A stretch of DNA of 53,519 bases from DAOTKC01 sp035449045 (GTDB lineage Bacteria; Bacillota; Clostridia; Christensenellales; CAG-917), in the NCBI GenBank assembly GCA_035449045.1, contig DAOTKC010000008.1:1-53519 (forward strand), read 5' to 3'. This document shows positions 24,677-34,600 of this stretch, one piece after another. Each line of letters begins with the position of its first letter. Positions within the stretch are counted from its first letter, which is position 1. Position numbers and translations under genes: made by a program. The notes under the pieces are model-generated. The model was not told the DNA's origin and searched no databases. It saw only the letters and a program-made list of their open reading frames with translations.

Positions 24677-27133
24677 CTATATATTAACTTTAAGCACGCC
24701 GATTTTAATTGAATAAGACTTGGGAAACATTAAAATGGCGGGCAGCAGCGCGGCGGCTGACGCTATTATGCCGCCCACCACAAGCGCAAGCGGAACGTTG
24801 GCGGCAAACTCATAATAAAGCCCGAACACCAAAACGGCGTCGAACAGACAGCGCATTGAAAGAATTGCGGCGCCGAATGATAAGACGAAGGCGGCAAGCG
24901 CTATCAAGAAATATTCCAGCATCTCGGCCGAGAACAGCCGCGCCTTGGTGCAGCCCAAGGAGAGCAACTGCGTTCTGATGCGCGCCTGCTCCATCCGGGA
25001 GAGGAATATGTTAAGGGCGATGCCGAGTATCGAAATTGCGGCGACGAAATAGGTTACCGTTCCCACGAAGTCGAAAATCGATTGAAGGGCGCGTGTGCCG
25101 CTCGCCTCAATCTCGGCAACGGGAATGATGAAATAGTTTTTGCCCGAAAACCTCTCTCTGAGCTTTAAATGAAAATCGGCATCGGAGGTGTGAACGATGA
25201 CGGTGTCGGCGGCGGGCACGCCGAGTTTATCGGCAAGGAGTTCTCCCGAAGCAAGCACGTAATTTCCCACGTAAAACTGTGAGCGGACGAAGCCGCCGAC
25301 CGCGGCTTCCATCTCTTTGCCGCCGTAATAAACGGTTACTTTGTCGCCCGCCTTAACGCCGTAGGCCTTTTGGTAGGAAATATCCAAAATCACCGAACTT
25401 TGGGTTTTATCGGACAAAATTGCCTCTACAACTGCCCTTTCGGTAATATACTCAAAATCGAGATAGTTTCCGCTGCCCTCGTTCAAGCCTAAAATTTGAA
25501 CGCTTTTTATAGAGTCGTCAAAGCCCAGCTCGCCTATTTGCCAAAACAGCGGAGCCGTCGAATCGACGCCATCCATATCCTCAAGCGAATCTAAGCCGGC
25601 AATCAGTTCGTCGTCGGCGTTTTTAATGATGACGGCGCCCGCCATATCCTTTAAATATCCCGAAAAGAACATATTCATGACGTCGGAGGCCAGCATCAGC
25701 AGAATGCAAACGAGCAACCCGCCGGCAAGCACCTGCGCCTTAATTGCCGAATTGCGGTCGCGGGCAAGCGAGCCCGCCGCTATTTTGGCAGTGGCGGAGG
25801 AGCTCTTTTGGGTGATTTTCCCCACCAGCCGAATGAGCGCCGAAATAGCAAAAACAAGCCAGATAAAAATGAGCGCGACGTTGACAAAGCCGAGGACGGC
25901 GGTCGCCGCGTCCACGGTAAACTCGACGGCGAGCGTGGCGGCAAGAAGAACGCTCAAAGCGATAAGCGGAACAATGCCGCTTTTTGCCGAGATATCCTTG
26001 CTTTCCAAGACGGTGGCGCGGACGGATTTTTTAAACGAGAAGATAAAGGGCAGAAGTTCGAAAAGGATGAAGGAGCCGAGCCCCAAGAAAAACGCCGCGG
26101 CGTAGTTTGCCGCTTCGGGCGGGTTCATCGCCGCCGCGCCGAAGCTCGATTTGAAAATCAATCCCAGCGATAGCTTGGCGAAAAGAAGACCGAGCGCGGA
26201 GGCAACCGCGCCGATGATCAAACTTTCGAGCGCGTAGAGCATAAAGAGTTGATTATTCCTTGCGCCCATTGCCTTGAGCTTTGCTATTTGAGAGGAGCGC
26301 TCCTTCTGCTTGACGGCGGCCAAAAACAAAATGACCGACAGCGCCAGGACAATGGCGGCGGCGCCGACTACGACCATGGCGGCCGAAAAAAGCCTGCTGT
26401 CCTGCTTGAGCTTTTCATAGTTTACGGCAGGTTCGACCAGCATGCCGGAATAGGCGTCGGAGGCCTTTAAGATGTCAACCGCCACTTGAAGCGGCACGCT
26501 TGACGGTTTGAGTTTAATATAAAGCTCATTATAGATGTTGCCAAACTGCGCGGCCTCCGAGAAAAATCCCGACACAAATTCTTCCGAGGATATGACGCTT
26601 TCAACGCCCAAGGCTTCGTCGAAAAACCCTTCGCTTTTTGCGATTATGGCGACGTATGCCTGCCGCGTCTTGCCTAAAACCTCGATTTCCATGCGGCTGC
26701 CGAGCGCGAGCTCATTTGCGGCCGCGAAACCTTCCGACACTATTGCGTCGTCGGAGCGGAGCTCGGCCACGGCCTTTCCTTCGGCAATCGAAATTTTTCT
26801 GAGCTTTTCGACTTCGGTTTTGTTGATTCCCCTAAGCTTGATATATTCGCCGCCGCAACTTCCGTAGACCGAAAGAGCGCCCACCGCATATTCGGTCGGT
26901 AGAAGCTCCTTGGCCGCCTCGGCGTTGAAGATGCGCGCGCCGCCCACGCCGTAGGAAATTTTGATGTCGGCTTCCCCGCTTTCGGCGGTCAGCGTGTTTT
27001 GCAAATAGTCGTAGACAGCCTCGTCGAATGACAGCACCGAAAATATGACGGCGACCGACAGCACGGCGGCTAAGACGGTCGCAATAAGCCTGAGCGGCTT
27101 TCCAAATAGGTTTTTGAAAACCAATTTCAGCAT
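24677..27133 (-). CDS. ABC transporter permease, FtsX/MacB (ABC3) type
   Basis: An 818-residue membrane protein with two FtsX-like modules. One N-terminal helix (PLRLIATVLAAVLSVAVIFS) is followed by a large extracytoplasmic domain, a group of helices around residues 250-470 (LFLAAVKQKERSSQIAKLKA is the conserved coupling segment), a second extracytoplasmic domain, and a C-terminal group (NIFLSRMEQARIRTQLLSLG as the second coupling segment). Such permeases act in mechanotransmission, lipoprotein or peptide handling, or drug efflux, not classical import. It begins 17 bases after the ATPase gene, so the two are one operon and one complex. Substrate unknown. Confidence 0.88.
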   Translation of the reverse strand: MLKLVFKNLFGKPLRLIATVLAAVLSVAVIFSVLSFDEAVYDYLQNTLTAESGEADIKISYGVGGARIFNAEAAKELLPTEYAVGALSVYGSCGGEYIKLRGINKTEVEKLRKISIAEGKAVAELRSDDAIVSEGFAAANELALGSRMEIEVLGKTRQAYVAIIAKSEGFFDEALGVESVISSEEFVSGFFSEAAQFGNIYNELYIKLKPSSVPLQVAVDILKASDAYSGMLVEPAVNYEKLKQDSRLFSAAMVVVGAAAIVLALSVILFLAAVKQKERSSQIAKLKAMGARNNQLFMLYALESLIIGAVASALGLLFAKLSLGLIFKSSFGAAAMNPPEAANYAAAFFLGLGSFILFELLPFIFSFKKSVRATVLESKDISAKSGIVPLIALSVLLAATLAVEFTVDAATAVLGFVNVALIFIWLVFAISALIRLVGKITQKSSSATAKIAAGSLARDRNSAIKAQVLAGGLLVCILLMLASDVMNMFFSGYLKDMAGAVIIKNADDELIAGLDSLEDMDGVDSTAPLFWQIGELGFDDSIKSVQILGLNEGSGNYLDFEYITERAVVEAILSDKTQSSVILDISYQKAYGVKAGDKVTVYYGGKEMEAAVGGFVRSQFYVGNYVLASGELLADKLGVPAADTVIVHTSDADFHLKLRERFSGKNYFIIPVAEIEASGTRALQSIFDFVGTVTYFVAAISILGIALNIFLSRMEQARIRTQLLSLGCTKARLFSAEMLEYFLIALAAFVLSFGAAILSMRCLFDAVLVFGLYYEFAANVPLALVVGGIIASAAALLPAILMFPKSYSIKIGVLKVNI

Positions 27134-27149
27134 TTTTATCTTTAAAAGG

Positions 27150-27821
27150 CTAATTCCCGCCGACTATGAGCCCGTCGGCAATCCGAATGATTCTCGAGGC
27201 GTAGGCGGAGTGCTTTTCGGAGTGGGTGACGAGAACTATGGCAATGCCTTTGTCGGAGTTCACCGACTTAATAAGCTCCATCACTCGCTCGCCCGTCGCT
27301 TGGTCCAAGCTTCCCGTCGGCTCGTCCAAAAAAATGATTTTGGGCGAGGTGATAAGCGCCCTCGCCACCGCGGCGCGCTGCTGCTCGCCGCCGGATACCT
27401 CGCGAGGATATTTATCTTTGACTTTCTCGATATCCATAAAGGCGAGAATTTGCTCGGTTTCATCTCGTGAGGGCTTTTTGCCCGCGAGATACAAGGGAAG
27501 CTCTATATTTTCGATGATTGTGAGATTGGGAAGAAGGTTGTCAAACTGAAAGACGAAGGAATATCCCGAGCGCCGAAGCGCCGCGAGCTCCTTTTCGGAA
27601 GCGGTCGAAAGGTCGGCGCCGAGAAGTTTGACTTCGCCCTCGTCGGCGCGCTCGATTCCCGACATCAAATAAAGAAGCGTCGATTTTCCGCTGCCCGATT
27701 CACCGACGATCGATACGAATTCGCCCTCATCGACGGCAAGACTGACGCCTTTTATAATCGGATACGACACTCCGCCCTTTTCATATGTTTTTTTTACGTT
27801 TTTTAGCTCAATTACCGCCAT
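27150..27821 (-). CDS. ABC transporter ATP-binding protein, LolD/MacB type
   Basis: A 223-residue ATPase from ATG 27821, chosen because AAGGA lies just upstream; an in-frame TTG two codons earlier overlaps that spacing. Walker A is GESGSGKST, the signature is VSGGEQQRAAVARAL, and Walker B with the catalytic Glu is IIFLDEPTGSLD, followed by LVTHSEKHSAYASRIIRIADG (H-loop). It energises the downstream FtsX-type permease. A perfect TATAAT (27845-27840, minus) lies 19 bases before the start, but the -35 is weak. Confidence 0.93.
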   Translation of the reverse strand: MAVIELKNVKKTYEKGGVSYPIIKGVSLAVDEGEFVSIVGESGSGKSTLLYLMSGIERADEGEVKLLGADLSTASEKELAALRRSGYSFVFQFDNLLPNLTIIENIELPLYLAGKKPSRDETEQILAFMDIEKVKDKYPREVSGGEQQRAAVARALITSPKIIFLDEPTGSLDQATGERVMELIKSVNSDKGIAIVLVTHSEKHSAYASRIIRIADGLIVGGN

Positions 27822-27883
27822 AGACAATCCTTTTTTATTATTATATCACGAACGGCGCTAACAATAAAGTTTTTGGGCGCATT

Positions 27884-27912
27884 CTTTTTGGGGCGGAAAG
27901 GCGCCAAAAAAG
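27884..27912 (+). repeat. hairpin between divergent ABC and hydrolase genes
   Basis: CTTTTTGG(G)GC on the left arm pairs with GC(G)CCAAAAAAG on the right around a GGAAAG loop, with one internal mismatch. It has terminator-like A and T flanks on both strands but no gene ends there. Confidence 0.45.
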
Positions 27913-28007
27913 TTTAAACACAATATTTATTTTGTTGCTTAAATGAATAGAGTTTTTGATATTTTGATGTTAAAATCATAATATAGAAATCGGATATCGG
28001 AGGGATT

Positions 28008-29435
28008 ATGAAAAAACGCTCGCTGGCAGTAATTATTGTGTTAGTCTTGGTGGTCTTGGTCGCGCTCGCGGCATCCACCGTCACGCTCGCGGCTTTCAAC
28101 CAAAACAAAAAGGCTATAATAATCGTCACCGCGCTGATGTCGGGCGGACTTTACGACGGCGTGACGGGCGAACCGGTCTGGGACCCCCTTCCCTACGATT
28201 TAGGTGTTTACGACTTCATGAATGTCGAAGCATTGCCGGCCGCGCTCGAAACCATCTTCAGCGATTCCGAAAAATTCAATAAAATGCTGGAAATAATAGG
28301 CTATGCCATGAGCGGCGAACAGAACGCCGACAACCTTATTTGGAAACTTTCGCTCGACCAATACGGTGTGCCCAACTACCCCGACCTCAAGGTGTCGAAC
28401 GACTATAAGGGGCGCCTTTACTATGGCGCGCTGAACGCCTATAAAGAGCAGTTCGAGGATTTAAAAGCGCGCTACGGCAGAGAATACGAGGTCAGGATGT
28501 TTAACTACGACTGGCGCATCGACAACCGCGATAACTCGCGGCTCCTTGAAGAGTTCATAAACAGCAACAACTATTCCAAGGTTATTTTCACATCGCACAG
28601 CATGGGCGCGCAGGTGGTGTCGGGGTATCTCGCGAGGAGCGCCGAAAACCGCGACAAAGTGCTTGCCTACTGCGCCTACGCAGGCGCGTTTATGGGCGCC
28701 GTCGACGCCCTTACCTACCTCGAGGACATCAACAAGGTGCTGGAATTCGTCGACGTCGGGGAGTTGCTCAACAGCTTCGGCTTGGGCGCCTTTTTACCGA
28801 TGGATATGCTCATCGACTTTTTAAACACCCAGATGAAGCCGATGATTCAGAACATGCCCGGCATAATCGGACTTTTGCCCAACTGGGAATTCTTAAATTC
28901 CGACCAATATATCACCGACCATGGAATAACGATAGGCGGCGTGCCGATAGCGTCGGAGGACGACCTCTATGAATTCTACTCCACGCGCGAATGGTCCTAC
29001 TTAAGAAACGACGACGGCACGATTATGACGGAAGCGGACGGCGTCACGCCCAAGCTCAAGCCCTTCGTCGCCTCGCTTAGGGATTTCCACGACTCGCTAT
29101 ATGTGACGCTCGATGACGGCTCGCGCGTTCAGGCCTCCACCCTCGTCAACACCCACTATTTCGCCGGCCAAAATATGACCACCTGCATCGGCATCGACTA
29201 CGCCGCCGACGCCTCGGTGTCCTCGATGACGCTCAGGCGTTCCCTCTACGGCGACGCCATAGTTCCGCTTTACAGCGCGCTGGCAGGCCGCTCGATCGCC
29301 GACCTCGGCGATAGATATCACACCTTCGACGCGACCTTCGAGAGCGGCGACGTCGGCAACCACGTCAATGTCGGCTGCATGTGGCGGATTTTGAAGGACG
29401 CGACCTGCGCCATCATCGACAGCATCAGCGGTTAA
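28008..29435 (+). CDS. membrane-anchored lecithin:cholesterol acyltransferase-like hydrolase
   Basis: A 475-residue protein with an N-terminal membrane helix or signal (MKKRSLAVIIVLVLVVLVAL, continuing AASTVTLAAF), so it acts outside the membrane. The fold is alpha/beta hydrolase of the LCAT/phospholipase group: a FNYDWRIDNRDNSRLLEEFI segment precedes the nucleophile elbow TSHSMGAQVVSGYLA (Ser near residue 200), the acid lies in YGDAIVPLYSAL, and the His is in GDVGNHVNVG close to the C-terminus. LCAT-type enzymes cleave or transfer phospholipid acyl chains; the substrate here is inferred. A GGAGGG site precedes ATG 28008, and a terminator follows. It is a single-gene unit. Confidence 0.82.
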   Translation: MKKRSLAVIIVLVLVVLVALAASTVTLAAFNQNKKAIIIVTALMSGGLYDGVTGEPVWDPLPYDLGVYDFMNVEALPAALETIFSDSEKFNKMLEIIGYAMSGEQNADNLIWKLSLDQYGVPNYPDLKVSNDYKGRLYYGALNAYKEQFEDLKARYGREYEVRMFNYDWRIDNRDNSRLLEEFINSNNYSKVIFTSHSMGAQVVSGYLARSAENRDKVLAYCAYAGAFMGAVDALTYLEDINKVLEFVDVGELLNSFGLGAFLPMDMLIDFLNTQMKPMIQNMPGIIGLLPNWEFLNSDQYITDHGITIGGVPIASEDDLYEFYSTREWSYLRNDDGTIMTEADGVTPKLKPFVASLRDFHDSLYVTLDDGSRVQASTLVNTHYFAGQNMTTCIGIDYAADASVSSMTLRRSLYGDAIVPLYSALAGRSIADLGDRYHTFDATFESGDVGNHVNVGCMWRILKDATCAIIDSISG

Positions 29436-29452
29436 CAAAACCCAATTCAAAC

Positions 29453-29481
29453 AAAAAATCGGCGGAAGCGCCGATTTTTTT
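29453..29481 (+). terminator. terminator of the LCAT-like gene
   Basis: AAAAAATCGGCG-GAAG-CGCCGATTTTTT, a perfect 12-bp stem with a GNRA-type loop and T-run, 18 bases after the stop. Confidence 0.92.
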
Positions 29482-29617
29482 ATTATAAAATTCGATATTT
29501 TTTCTCTTAATAATAGCCTCTCAAACTATAATGAACTTTATCTTATAATAAATTGCAATTTTACTAATGCTCCGCCTACTCTTAATAACAATAGAACAAA
29601 TCAATCCGCTTTGGAAT

Positions 29618-30103
29618 TTACTGCGGCTTTTCAAACAGCGGCTTGGTGCCCGACAGCACCAAAAGGCCGCCGCCGTGCTCGACGTCGAAGTCGATGCCTA
29701 AAAATGAAGCTTTGGCCTTTTTTAAATCCTCGGCGCCCTCACGGTCGATAATAACCAGCCTGCCCAACGGTCTTATCATGGCGGAAATGCCCAAGCGATC
29801 CTTTTCGCTCAAGCTTTCGAGCTTATCGAAGACCACGGCGTAATCAAATAATCCGCACTTAACGTCATCAATGCCGCCGGATAAAAACTTTGTCCTGTCG
29901 AGCACAAGCTTTTTTGCCGCATTGATTTGGCGCGGCTTGCCGCAGGCCTCGGCGACGTAGCATCCGATGTATTTAAAGAATTTTTCGGCGAGCAGCGAAA
30001 AATATTTCTCCACAACGAGGACGGTATCGCCGCTTTTAAAGTTTACGTTGTAGAGAACCGCTGCGGCCGCCGCCAATCTTTCTGCCTTTTGTTTGTTTTT
30101 CAT
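29618..30103 (-). CDS. degenerate methyltransferase-like protein, function unknown
   Basis: A 161-residue protein whose strand order resembles a class I SAM methyltransferase: SGDTVLVVEKYF, GCYVAEACGKP, KKLVLDRTKFL, FDYAVVFDKLESLSEKDR, IRPLGRLVIID and GGGLLVLSGTKPL. The glycine-rich SAM loop that should follow the first strand (DxGxGxG) is replaced by VVEKYFSLLAEKF, so SAM binding is doubtful. I know of no named family for it. The ribosome site is weak (GAGAAG). It is flanked by the LCAT-like gene's terminator and by tRNA-Glu on the opposite strand. The gene is probably real, given its length and amino-acid composition. Confidence 0.7.
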   Translation of the reverse strand: MKNKQKAERLAAAAAVLYNVNFKSGDTVLVVEKYFSLLAEKFFKYIGCYVAEACGKPRQINAAKKLVLDRTKFLSGGIDDVKCGLFDYAVVFDKLESLSEKDRLGISAMIRPLGRLVIIDREGAEDLKKAKASFLGIDFDVEHGGGLLVLSGTKPLFEKPQ

Positions 30104-30283
30104 TTTTTATCTTCTCGTTTAAATACTCAAAAATTGTTTTGATTTGGAGCACTCACATCGGGAAAATTCCGGTGCGCAAATACTAGACCTAATTTTATTG
30201 AAAAACTCGTTTATTACCGAGCAACAAGACACTAATAATGTTGTCTGACAAAAAACCAAGCCAGAAAATCTCGCTGAAAACGC

Positions 30284-30313
30284 TTGTCAAGTTCCGCGTT
30301 TTTATGCTATAAT
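30284..30313 (+). promoter_or_regulatory. tRNA-Glu promoter
   Basis: TTGTCA (30284-30289) and a perfect TATAAT (30308-30313), 18 bases apart, about 17 bases before the mature tRNA. Confidence 0.8.
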
Positions 30314-30329
30314 TCATTCCGCTCGACAA

Positions 30330-30405
30330 GCCTCCTTAGTCTAGTGGTCTAGGACGCTGGCCTCTCACGCCGGTATCAGGGGTTCGAACCCCCTAGGAGG
30401 TGCCA
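30330..30405 (+). tRNA. tRNA-Glu (anticodon CTC)
   Basis: A 76-base cloverleaf with the CCA end encoded. The acceptor stem is GCCTCCT with AGGAGGT (first pair G-U), the anticodon arm CTGGC-CTCTCAC-GCCGG gives anticodon CTC, and the T arm is GGGGG-TTCGAAC-CCCC-type. It reads GAG codons. It is transcribed alone, between its own promoter and terminator. Confidence 0.96.
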
Positions 30406-30431
30406 AAGCCCGCGCAATGCGCGGGTTTTTT
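30406..30431 (+). terminator. terminator of tRNA-Glu
   Basis: CCCGCGC-AAT-GCGCGGG followed by TTTTTT, starting four bases after the CCA end. Confidence 0.92.
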
Positions 30432-30515
30432 ATTTTCGACTCTATTTTCCGATTTTTTACAAGTTAAATTAAGATAAAAAGAGCCCGCTCGGCCCCTTGC
30501 CTTGCGGGCTCAAAA

Positions 30516-31685
30516 TTATTTCACGCATCTTTTGACTATCGCAGTGCCGAGCGACATTATGAGCAGCAAAACTGCCGTAGCCACCGCCGTGCCCACTATT
30601 TTGTCGGCGCGCGCTCTATAGTAAATCTCGGCTTCGTAGTTGCCGCCGGTTGCCTCGGCGTAGCATTTTGCGGCCAAGTCCTTCATATATTGATAGTTTC
30701 CGATGTCGCAGGACTCGTCGTCATAGTAAAAGTAAGTTTCAAAGTCGAGGTCACCCGATATCACTCCGCCCGACCACGAGTCGTTGGATAAGAAATACTT
30801 AAAGTAGCCGTTATCCCAAACCTCGAAGGTGGACACAATGGAAAGATATTGCGCCTCGTCGCCCGCGCCCTCGCGGAGCTCGACAAGGGATGATTCGGTG
30901 GTCAAGGGATTGTTGACGTCGAGGTCGACGATGACCCTAAAGTAATCGCCCGTATCCGTGCTATGTTTGGTAACCGTGGCATTCTTTATCGTTTCAACGC
31001 GTATTTTCTGGCCCGTCTGTTCGTATGTCAGCTCCTGAGAAGCCATATACGGCGGCTTGTCGACATAGATGCCCGTCACATATTTTTGACCGTTTTCGTC
31101 GGTTTTTTCGATGCCGTATTTATTGTTTTTGCCCGTCACCAGCCGGTTCCAATCCGCCTGAAAGAGCCTGCCGTCCTGTCCGAAATAAGTATCGTCCTGT
31201 GTCGAGACGATATAGAAGTTGTTTGGGTCGCCCTCGGCGCGCTCGACATACATTTTGTCCATCCACGAATTGGTATACTTGCGAACGGCATACACCGAGT
31301 TGAACACCGAAAGCATGATGCCTACAAAGGGCTCGTCGCTCAAACAGAAGGAATACTCGACGTATGAATATTCCTCTTGGTTTTTGATTTCATAGCGGAA
31401 TCCGCCCGCCCTAAGCCCTATGACGTCGGTCTCGTGGTTGACGGCATAGGCGCGCTTTTCAATTTGTTGGTCGAGCTTGTTGGCGTTGTCGTAGAGATAG
31501 TAAGCGAGTTCCTTCAGCGCCTGTTCGTCGTCGGGAATGGTGACGTCAAGAAGTGTCCCGCCCTCGGGGCGGTTGGACGGCCTGAACTCGCCCGAATATT
31601 CCTTCTTTTTATTGCAGGCGGAGAAAGCCGCCACAGAAAAGAGCATTATAAAAACCGCTAAAACTATGACTGCCTTTCTATTCAT
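30516..31685 (-). CDS. lipoprotein with C-terminal membrane helix, partner of the double phosphoesterase
   Basis: A 389-residue protein from ATG 31685 with GGGAGAG upstream. The signal peptide ends in the lipobox AFSAC (Cys24). The extracytoplasmic part is mixed beta, rich in Tyr, Asp and Glu, with no recognised motif. A second hydrophobic segment, VGTAVATAVLLLIMSLGTAI, followed by VKRCVK, lies at the C-terminus, so the protein would be tethered at both ends. Its start lies directly behind the stop of the 1562-residue phosphoesterase gene (31687), so the two are translated from one mRNA and probably work at the same place. No family assigned. Confidence 0.78.
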   Translation of the reverse strand: MNRKAVIVLAVFIMLFSVAAFSACNKKKEYSGEFRPSNRPEGGTLLDVTIPDDEQALKELAYYLYDNANKLDQQIEKRAYAVNHETDVIGLRAGGFRYEIKNQEEYSYVEYSFCLSDEPFVGIMLSVFNSVYAVRKYTNSWMDKMYVERAEGDPNNFYIVSTQDDTYFGQDGRLFQADWNRLVTGKNNKYGIEKTDENGQKYVTGIYVDKPPYMASQELTYEQTGQKIRVETIKNATVTKHSTDTGDYFRVIVDLDVNNPLTTESSLVELREGAGDEAQYLSIVSTFEVWDNGYFKYFLSNDSWSGGVISGDLDFETYFYYDDESCDIGNYQYMKDLAAKCYAEATGGNYEAEIYYRARADKIVGTAVATAVLLLIMSLGTAIVKRCVK

Positions 31686-31686
31686 T

Positions 31687-34600
31687 TCACTCTCCCGATT
31701 CCGTCTTTTCGGCCTCGGCGCCATCTTCGCCTTCCGGTCTTAAGGCCTCACCTGCTTCTTTGATAGTCGCTAAAGCAGCTCTCTTTTTTAAGAGCATGGG
31801 CACGACTACGGCGGCCGCGGCGCCGGCCAAAACGATAAAGCCGCCCACGCTGAACAGCGCGATGCCAAGCTCGTAGTTCTCGCGCTCGGCCTCGAGCACG
31901 ATGTCGAACCAACTGCCGTCCTCGGCAAATACGCGGACGATTGCCTCGCCGCTCTTACCTTTGAGATTCACGATGACCGCGACGCTGTTGAGAGTGGTGC
32001 CGTCGGCGTGTTTGGCAAGCGCCTCGGCGTCATACTCAAGCTTGGGTTTATTGCCCGAGAAGAAAGAGAGAACCGCTTTTCCGTCCTTGACCGAATTGCC
32101 GTCGAGGGTGAGCGAAGCGATAAACTTCGCCTTATCGGTAAAGAATTGGTCGCTCATCTGGTAGACGGTGAAGGTATAGATGGCGCTCGTCGAGCCGTCC
32201 TCGGAATAGACGGTGAAGCGGACTTGGTTTGCGCCTAAAGAGAAAGTAATGCTCTTGTCCTTTATCTCCTTCCAAACGCCGCTTTTCATGACCTCGAACT
32301 TCCAGCTGTCGGGATAGAAGCCCTCGCCTGCGACAAAGCCGAAATCTCTCGGATTGACGCTTCTCTTCACTTTAATCAGCGCACCCTCGGCGGCAGGCAC
32401 CGAAACGTCTTTAAAGGTGAAGGCGGCGACGTTTATCTCGCTTCCCAAGTTTTGAGTCTTTATTATCGCGCTGGTGCTGATGACGGAAATAGTGCCTTCC
32501 TCATATTTGTAGCCGATTAGTTTCAATTTCTTCCCGTCAATCGTTATCGAGGCGAAAGTCGGCGTGTTGAGCGTCTTCTGCACGGTGTTGGAGAGGTCAA
32601 AGAGCGGTGTTACTTCGTCGTTCTCCTGATATTCGTAGAACTTGCCGCCTAAGGTTCCCAACGTAATGTAAAGCACGCCGTGGGGATTCTCGACATAGCC
32701 TTCGGCGTCGGACGGACGGACGGTCATGACGTTGCCGAAGCGGTCAATGAACTCCGTAGTAGTGTAGGTGTGGTCATGCCCTTGAAGCACGAGGTCGACG
32801 TCGTAGTCGTAAAACAGCGTTGTCAGCGTGTTTCTCATCGCTACGACCTCGGCGTCGCGTGAGTGCGAGCCCGCAGTATAGAGGCCTTTGTGCATCAAAA
32901 TTATCGTCCAGTCGATGGTGCCCGCCTCTTTATCGATTGCGGCGGCTTCGAGCTGGCCTTTAAGCCAATTTAGTTGCGCCCTCTGCTGGTCGGCGCCGAG
33001 TCCGGAGGAATTCGCGTCGTTGGTGTTAAGGACAATGAACCGCGCGTTGGAATAGTCGAAGGAATAATATATGCCCTTCTCTTTATCTTGAGTCGGCGCG
33101 TCGGTGGCGTAGTTGAGGTAACTGACGAGCTCATAGCCGCCGTCCTCGTGGTTGCCCGCCGCCGAATACATCGCGGTGTTGCCCCAGACTTTGGACAGGA
33201 TGTTGAGGTGGTAGCCCCATTGCTTGATGTTGCCGCCCGAATCGACATTGTCGCCGGCGTTCATTATGAAGGAATAATTAAGGTCGGGGCGCGAGCTCGC
33301 CTTTATCGCCTCGAATACTTCGAGCGAATCGGTATAGTTGGACTTGAGCATGCCTTGAATATCGGCTATCGCCAAAAGGCTGAAGGGTGTGGCCGCGGCA
33401 GGCGCCGTCTTAAAGGTGTAGTAGCTGTTCGCCACGCCGGTCAAGATGTCCTGCAGCCAGAAATGTATGGTGCCGTCGTAGACGCCGGCGACACGGTATT
33501 CGTAGACTTCGCCCGGTTCCAGCCCCGAAAGCTCGACTGTGTAAACCTTGAAGAGGTAGACGCTGTTCTTTTCGACTTTGTCGAAGTTGGCGCGGGTGGC
33601 GGCGAAATCAAAGCTGCCGCCGGTGTAGACCACGATGTTTCGCTCTTCCTCGCCTTCAAGATAGACTGTTTTGGTAGTCGTTGCGAAAAGCCCCAAATCG
33701 ATGAGGGGGATTTCGACGGCAACCACGTTTTCGATTATCGCGTGATACTGCCATTCGGTTTCGCCCGCTTTGCGATATTGGAACTTGGAGCTAAGCTTGC
33801 TCTCGTAGGCGGTATACCACTGGAAGCGGTATTCCGTCTTGGGGTCGAGGCCGTGCGCCGCGAAAAGATGGGAGGGAAGCTGGCCGTTGGCGGAAAGACG
33901 CTCCACCGCGGGGTCGTCGCCCACTCTGATGAAGTCGGGCGTAATCTCGCGTATCGAGCCGCCGTAGGTTATGGTGTCGTCTTCATCGTAGAGGAGTTTG
34001 AAGGGGAATTCGGAGTTATATTCAAAAATCACGTCGTCAGGCACCGGATCGACGGCAAGCGAGTAAATGATTTCGTAGGCAAGCCCGCCGATGCCGACGT
34101 AGAAGCTGTCGGTCAAGTATTTGTCAAGCAATTCCTCGGCAAGCGCCGCTATGGTGTCATGCCCGCCAAGGTCGAGCGACAGCCCCAGCATATCGCTGAG
34201 TGCGTCGGACAGCATGGGAAGCACCGTTACCAAAATATCGTTTAGGCAGAAGTTGTCGAGCGATATCGCGACGTCGAGCTCGGTATCCGCCAAATTATTA
34301 ATGTAATTGTTCAAAAGGTCGATAAGGCCGTTGAACGCCGCTTCTTCGTCCTCGTTGAGCACGCCGGTAAAGTCGAAGCGGTAGCCGAGCACCGACTTAA
34401 GCAGTGAATTTTCGGAATAAAGCAGCGGGTCGAGCAGGATGTCGAACAGTTTTTTCACCGTGGAACCGTCCTCGAGGCCGTCAAGCAGCGCCAGCACCGC
34501 CCTGCCTTGCTCGGTATTTTGGGCTTCGTCCAAACTTCTGAACTCTTCGCCGATGAGATGCGCCATAAAGAGGCGGACGCCGAGGTCGCCCAAGCGGAAG

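Noticed and set aside
32974..34245. 423-residue open frame on the plus strand inside the phosphoesterase gene
   Set aside because: Long antisense frames are common here because of the GC-rich third-position bias; the minus strand carries complete domain motifs and a ribosome site, while this one has none.
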